DNA of 64,000 nucleotides from Halichoerus grypus (Eukaryota > Chordata > Mammalia > Carnivora > Phocidae): the NCBI RefSeq assembly GCF_964656455.1, contig NC_135712.1:72235239-72299238 (forward strand), given 5' to 3'. Below the pieces are notes generated by a model, which saw nothing but the letters and a program-made list of their open reading frames with translations, did no database searches and was not told the DNA's origin. Of the stretch, positions 58,933 to 64,000 are shown one piece after another. Within the stretch, counting starts at the first letter, position 1; each line of letters opens with the position of its first letter. Position numbers and translations under genes: made by a program.

Positions 58933-60427
58933 TAATCAGTTGGGCCGCATGGGGCTGAGGAGTGGTGTGGTTTACAAGGTCTCCCAGGAGATCTAGTGTA
59001 TAGTCAAGAAGCAGGATGGGTTCATCTCTGAGCTCTTCTGAAGAGCTGGGTAAAAACTCAGGTGTCCATCTGGTCCACATTCCGCAATGCAGCCCGTGGC
59101 CACTCCAGCCTTTAGAGCAGACGCACCACACAGGGGCCACTGGTCAAGTCCCTTATATTAAAGGGCAGAGGCCCTGGGGAACAATGGGTCCAGGCACACA
59201 GCCAGGCCGAGCAAGCAGGTGTCCAGGCCTCCAGCCCCCAAGCCAGTGGCCCTGTCTTAGTGCCACACGATGCTGGAGGAAGCCAGGGGCATCACTTTCA
59301 AAGTAACACTTTTGCCCACAGACTTCTGCACTTAGTAAGTGTGTTTCCAAGCCCCAGAGAAGCTGGTTGTTCCCATCACAGAGGAAGAAGCTACAAGGGG
59401 AAAGCCGACTTGGTCACACGGCACCATGATGACAAAGGCTGTGTAAACGAAACAGAAGCCCTTGCTTCCCTTCCTTTTCACCTTGACTTAGCTGTTGAGA
59501 AGCAGCGGGGCTCAGGTGCAGCGAGCTCCACTGAGAACAGGGACATGCCTGTGTGGGGTGCTCCCGCCCCCTGGATGTCCCAGGAAGAAGAGAGAGCGCC
59601 CCCTAGGCACCGCGTCTCTGGCAGGGCAGCTCTGCGGCTGTGCTTCGGGTACTTCAGTATCTCTCACGTGTTACCAAACCCTTTCCCATGTTCGCTGGTT
59701 TCCCCTGCCCTGTGTTCAGACCCGAGCTGTCTCGGCTGCCCCCAACCACATCATTCCATCCGGAAAGGCGAGATGGCAGGGAAGCTACCACTGGGGGGGC
59801 AGGGGGCCTGCGTAGGAGGGGATGAGAAGGAAAATTGTAAGGCTTTCCGTTGTCCTCTGGGTCAGCAGAACAGCTGCGAGGTGCCCTGGCATTAAACTGT
59901 AGCCTGCCAACGTACAAAGTCTTGCTGGCTCCTGCGGAGTGTTGCGCATCACCACACATGCATATTTATGGCTGTTTACAAAGAGGGAGAAGACTATTTC
60001 CGTCCCAATCCATGAAGTCATGTAGATTTCTTTTCAGCTTTGCTCAGTGGAGAGTCATTTTTGAAGCCCTGCTGTTATTTCACTACCCCTTCCCACTCAG
60101 CTCAAAATCCATTTAAAGTCACAGAGTACCTCCGGCAACTGTGCATGCCATAGACATGTAGCAAGCAAAGAGTCTGGCCAGCCCAGCGAAGTGGCTTTGT
60201 AGCTCTCAGCTGATGCTTCCCTTTCAGGAAACGACAAAATCTCCGCCAATGCAAGGTTATTTGGGCTGATGAAAAATCTGATAGACCAAGAACACTATCT
60301 ATAGACGCTTTGGCTGCAAGAGCCAGGACACTGAAACACCTGTCAGTTTGGGTCCCTGTCAGCCGTCTTCGCTCTAGCATTCTGCCATACGACTCTGGTC
60401 TGGCTTTGACTGACCTCTGCCGTACTG
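58933..60427. other. Unassigned flank
   Basis: The 211-codon open frame at 59260-59895 overlaps others in three frames. It has no recognisable motif, so I do not call it. Confidence 0.35.
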
Positions 60428-60920
60428 TGCATGGCAGCCAGTCTCCAAGATGGCCCCTAATGATCCTCATCTCTTGGTATTGACTCCCTCAGTGGTCCCC
60501 TTGAATAATGAAGAGGGCTGATCCATGTCACCAATAGGATATTGCAGACCTGATGGTGTATGGCTTCCCAGGCGAGGTCATTAACAAAACTTGCAGCTTC
60601 CATCTTGGGCCACTGAATTTCTCACTTGGGGAAGACAGCCGCCACATTGTGAGGATGTTCAAACAACACTGTGGAGAGACCATGTCAGGAGGAATCGACT
60701 TCCGGCATGAGCTTGCCGGGTGCATGAATGAGCTGTGTCTGGAAGTGGACCCTCCAGTCTCAGTGAGGTCTTCAGACAATGCTCGGTCCTCAGTGTTTGA
60801 GTCTTCAGCTGAGTCTCCAGACAGCATGGAACAGAATTCAGCTGATCACATTTTGCCCTGTCTGAACTCCCGACCCACAAAAATAATGGGATGATAAGTT
60901 TGTTGTTTTCTGCCATTAAT
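60428..60920 (+). mobile_element. MLT1-type LTR, forward
   Basis: It has 'ctccaagatggcccctaatg', 'cttgcagcttccatcttggg' and 'gggatgataagtttgttgtt', in MLT1 order. Open frames inside it are not genes. Confidence 0.75.
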
Positions 60921-61179
60921 TTGCAGGGATGATTTGTAAGGCAAGAGGAGATGACTCCAGCCTAATTGTGTATGGATACAGGCCATCACAAAACTGTATC
61001 TGCAAAACCCGGCCCACTTTAGAAAGGAATCATTTAAAGTTGGATTCTTAAAAACCTACCTTCTAAATCATATTATATAGTCTTACATATTCATAATAGA
61101 GGTGGGTCCTCCACCTACAAGTACCAAGGAAGGCTCAAATGCACTTTGCTGATGGAGGGACAATATGAGTCCGCTAAAG

Positions 61180-62135
61180 GAGCCCTCACTTGAATGAGCA
61201 ATCAACACTCACCACTCCTCCCACTAAACCTATCTTAGCCCCTGGGAGTCTCACCTTGGTCTCTACCACTCCCTTGGAGTCATCCTCTCCTCAGTCATCA
61301 AGGGCCTCCTCATCTACAACTCCAGGAGCCCAAGTTCTAATTCTCCTGTACCTTCTTGGTCTACCCCCACTTGACTTCCCTGATCACAACCTCCCTTTGT
61401 TCCTCTTTGGTCTACCTACTCCTTCCTCTATTTTACTGACAAATCTTCCCCCTCAAACCTTTTTCATCATGGACTTCTCTCAAGAATCAGCCATTTTCTC
61501 TTCCTGACTAAAGAGAAATGGGCTGCCTTGGGATGCACTGAGCTTCCTGCCCCTGAAGGTGTTAGTAGATACAGGTGACCATCTAGGGGATGCTATGGGA
61601 AGGATTCCAGCAGGGGTCTCTGAGGTGCTACTCGACAATATGTGTAATTACTGAAAGACCTAGATACCAAGATACCTTTAAAGATATTTGGAACCAGGAC
61701 TATTATTCCCAGAATTCAAACTCATCCTAAAGAGTCAAAGCTGGACAGGATCTTTGAAAGCATCTACAATGGTCTCATTCAATCTAAAATTTCAACTCTC
61801 CCTAAAGAGCTGAATCCCATTGTTTTTTCATGACTAAGCCTATTTTCCAAGAGCTAGTTCCAAGTTTGATCCAGGAAACTATACAGCTGCCCTTAGATAT
61901 AGCCCAAGTCTCTCAAACTTAGGCTGGCTAAATCAAATACACTCTCATTTACTCCAAACCTACTCATCCTCCTGACTTCCTTATCTCAATTAAGCACACT
62001 ACCCTCTGGTTGGGTCTCCAAGGTAAAACCTTAGAATCATTCTTATCTCTTTTCCCTGTCCTTCAAATCTATATTTTATCAGTTGCCAAGACTTATCTCT
62101 TCTTTCTCCTTCATGTTCTTCTCTTTCTTCCCCTC
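61180..62135. other. Unassigned flank, partly L2-like
   Basis: 61950-62130 resembles L2 ('ccttagaatcattcttatct'). The rest is unassigned. Confidence 0.35.
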
Positions 62136-62983
62136 TGTATTAGTCAGGGTTCTTGAGAGAAACAGAAATAAACAGAAATATATATATAGTTGACCTTTGA
62201 ACAATGTGGGGCTTAGGGGCACCAACCTCCCACATAGCCAAAAATCACATATAATTTTTGACTCCCCCAAAACTTAACTGCTAATAGCCTACTGTTGACT
62301 GAAGTCTTATCAATAACATAAAACATTGATAAACACATATTTTGTATTTGATATGTACTATATACAGTATTCTTATAATAAAGTAAGCCAGAGAACAGAA
62401 AATGGTATGAAGAAAATCCTGAGGAATACGTTTACATTTACAGTACTGTAGTGTATTTATTGAAAAAAAAATCCGCATAGAAGTGAACCTGCACGGTTCA
62501 AACCTGTGTTTGTTCAAGAGTCAGTTATTGAGATATATAATTTGTTTTAAGGATTTGGTGCACACCATTTCTAAGGCTGCAAGTCCCAAGATCTGCAAGG
62601 TGGAGACGCAGGAGAGTCAATGGTGTAGTTCCAATCAGTCAGAACCCTGAGAGCCAATGGTGTAGCTCCCATTCAAAGGCTGGTAGGTTCAAGACCCAGG
62701 AAAAGCCAGCATTTCAGTTTGAGTCTAGAGGCAGGAAAAAAGCCAATATGCCAGTTTGGAGGTAGTCAGACAGGTAGAATTCTCCTACTTGAGGGAGGTT
62801 CAGCCCCTATATTCTATTCAAGCCTTCAACTGATTGGACAAGGCCCTCCCACATTAGAGAGGCCAATCTGTTTTACTTAGTCAATCGACTTAAATGTTAA
62901 TCTCATCCAGAAACATCCTCACAGAGACACCTTGAATAATGTACACCTCATGACTTGGTTGACACCTCAAATTAACCATCACA
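62136..62983 (-). mobile_element. MLT2-type (ERVL) LTR, reverse, split by a DNA transposon
   Basis: It begins TGTATTAGTCAGGGTTCTTG and ends TTAACCATCACA, the reversed TG...CA ends of an MLT2 LTR. The middle has 'cccaagatctgcaaggtgga' and 'atcgacttaaatgttaatct'. Without the insert it is about 510 bases, normal for the family. Confidence 0.75.
62187..62526. mobile_element. MER2/Tigger-like DNA transposon inside the LTR
   Basis: It has imperfect terminal inverted repeats ('tagttgacctttgaaca' and 'tgttcaagagtcagtta'), flanking TA, and MER2-like interior words ('taatagcctactgttgactg'). Confidence 0.7.
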
Positions 62984-64000
62984 CCCTCCTACCCATCCCA
63001 ACAGGCTCTGCCCTAATTTGGGCCTGTATTAATTTTCTACCCCTGCCATCACTCTTAGCTTCTCAATCTATAACTAATCTCAAGCAGGCCCCAAGTAAGG
63101 TAAAAGTGTGACCCAGGAGGAGATACATGACACTTTCCAAAAAAAATACATGATTTTTGCAATTTATACATATAGAAGTCTGGAGAATATGTACAGACTA
63201 GATCTTAGAAGTATAGTCATGGTGGACAGAATATAAAGTCGGATCAGGTAGAATTTTTTGATACGGGTCCACTCAGCAGAGAATTTGAATTCAGTGTTTT
63301 AGATTGAGGGGTTAGAAAGGTCTCTACAGTTTAATTGGTTGGCCAAACCATGGACCTAAAATGAAGTTAAATGCCAGAACTGCTTTGGCATATTGTAGAG
63401 CTTAAGGAGACTGGTATGTTCGAGTACATTTATCATGTAAGACCTGCTCACCAGCTCCAGCAGGGTCAAGAGGACACACCTTTCACTATGACTATGAAAA
63501 TAACTTTGTGAGGGGAGTCTCAGCTTCCTTGAAAAGTTCTGTGGTCACTCTTATTTATAGGTCAAACATTACAATAAGAATCGCAGCTACCAAACCGGGA
63601 TCCCTAATGCAACAGGGTCAATGGGATCTTGAAGTGGCAGGTACCAAATGACATCACTTAGTCACCAAAGACAAGATGGGTATGGTTACCATAATGGACA
63701 ACTGAGTCAAAGCAATAGTCACACTAGTATGACGATAGAGACCTCTGGCATTTAGCCTGTAGATCATGGTGCCTTTGAAAGAAAGATGATCAGTGTTAGT
63801 AGAGTTCTTCTTTCTCAAGAAGACCTGGACTCCACTTCATTCAAGAGGTTCTAGGTCTGTAAACCAGCTCAAGTGCAGGAACTGATTGAAGGGCCATCAT
63901 GGCTCTCTGTTTTGGTGATCCAAGATATACTACTATTCACTCAACCTAGAACTCTTCTGCTTAAACATAGGCAAGATTCTATGCTGATTCATGTGCTGTG
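62984..64000 (-). mobile_element. Degenerate ERV internal sequence, runs off the window
   Basis: On the minus strand this lies 5' of the LTR and ends in a purine-rich stretch (GGGATGGGTAGGAGGG) directly against the LTR, as a 3' polypurine tract would. No long open frame survives, so nothing functional is implied. I cannot name pol or gag domains with confidence. Confidence 0.5.

Noticed and set aside
59260..59895. 211-codon plus-strand open frame
   Set aside because: Three frames overlap with equally long openings. There is no Kozak, splice or domain evidence.

Overview
The window is mammalian nuclear DNA from a carnivore, most likely an arctoid (seal, bear or mustelid type). About 38 tRNA-derived SINEC retrotransposons show this. 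Their heads read like GGCGCCTGGGTGGCTCAGT, their bodies contain GGTCATGATCCCAGGGTCCT, and they end in AAATAAATAAAATCTT plus poly(A). Many keep clean target-site duplications (TSDs). The young canid SINE subfamily, as I remember it, has a different head, so a dog is unlikely. Older L1, L2, MIR, MLT1/MLT2 and MER5/MER2-type repeats fill most of the rest. Nothing prokaryotic is present.

There is one protein-coding gene, TMEM44, on the + strand. I rebuilt it exon by exon from splice sites and from my memory of the human protein. It has eleven coding exons from the ATG at 10325 to the TGA at 41781-41783. The joined reading frame is 1,371 nt (456 residues) and shows no frameshift or premature stop. 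A CpG island (about 9880-10560) covers exon 1. The protein is multi-membrane-spanning, and residues 185-235 look like a PQ-loop repeat with PQ changed to PP. The cytosolic tail (exons 7-11) is built from exons that are all multiples of three.

Layout: 1-9.6 kb is upstream flank dominated by a reversed L1 and SINEs. 9.6-10.6 kb is the promoter. 10.6-41.8 kb is TMEM44, with its longest intron at 29.9-39.1 kb. 41.8-42.6 kb is the 3' UTR and likely poly(A) signal. 42.6-64 kb is non-coding downstream flank. The flank holds an orphan CpG island at 45.7-46.23 kb and an exon-like segment just before it. An ERVL/MLT2-type LTR with degenerate internal sequence runs off the right edge.

Main points for a second look: a 31-nt U2 snRNA fragment retro-inserted in a SINE at 21906-21936 with perfect direct repeats; a GC-AG intron after exon 7 with an open read-through frame ending on an AATAAA; a six-copy 55-bp CpG-rich minisatellite just after exon 9; the orphan CpG island; and the PQ-loop relationship. 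I found no convincing novel protein system. In human synteny as I remember it, LSG1 lies upstream and ATP13A3 downstream; I recognise no exon of either here.
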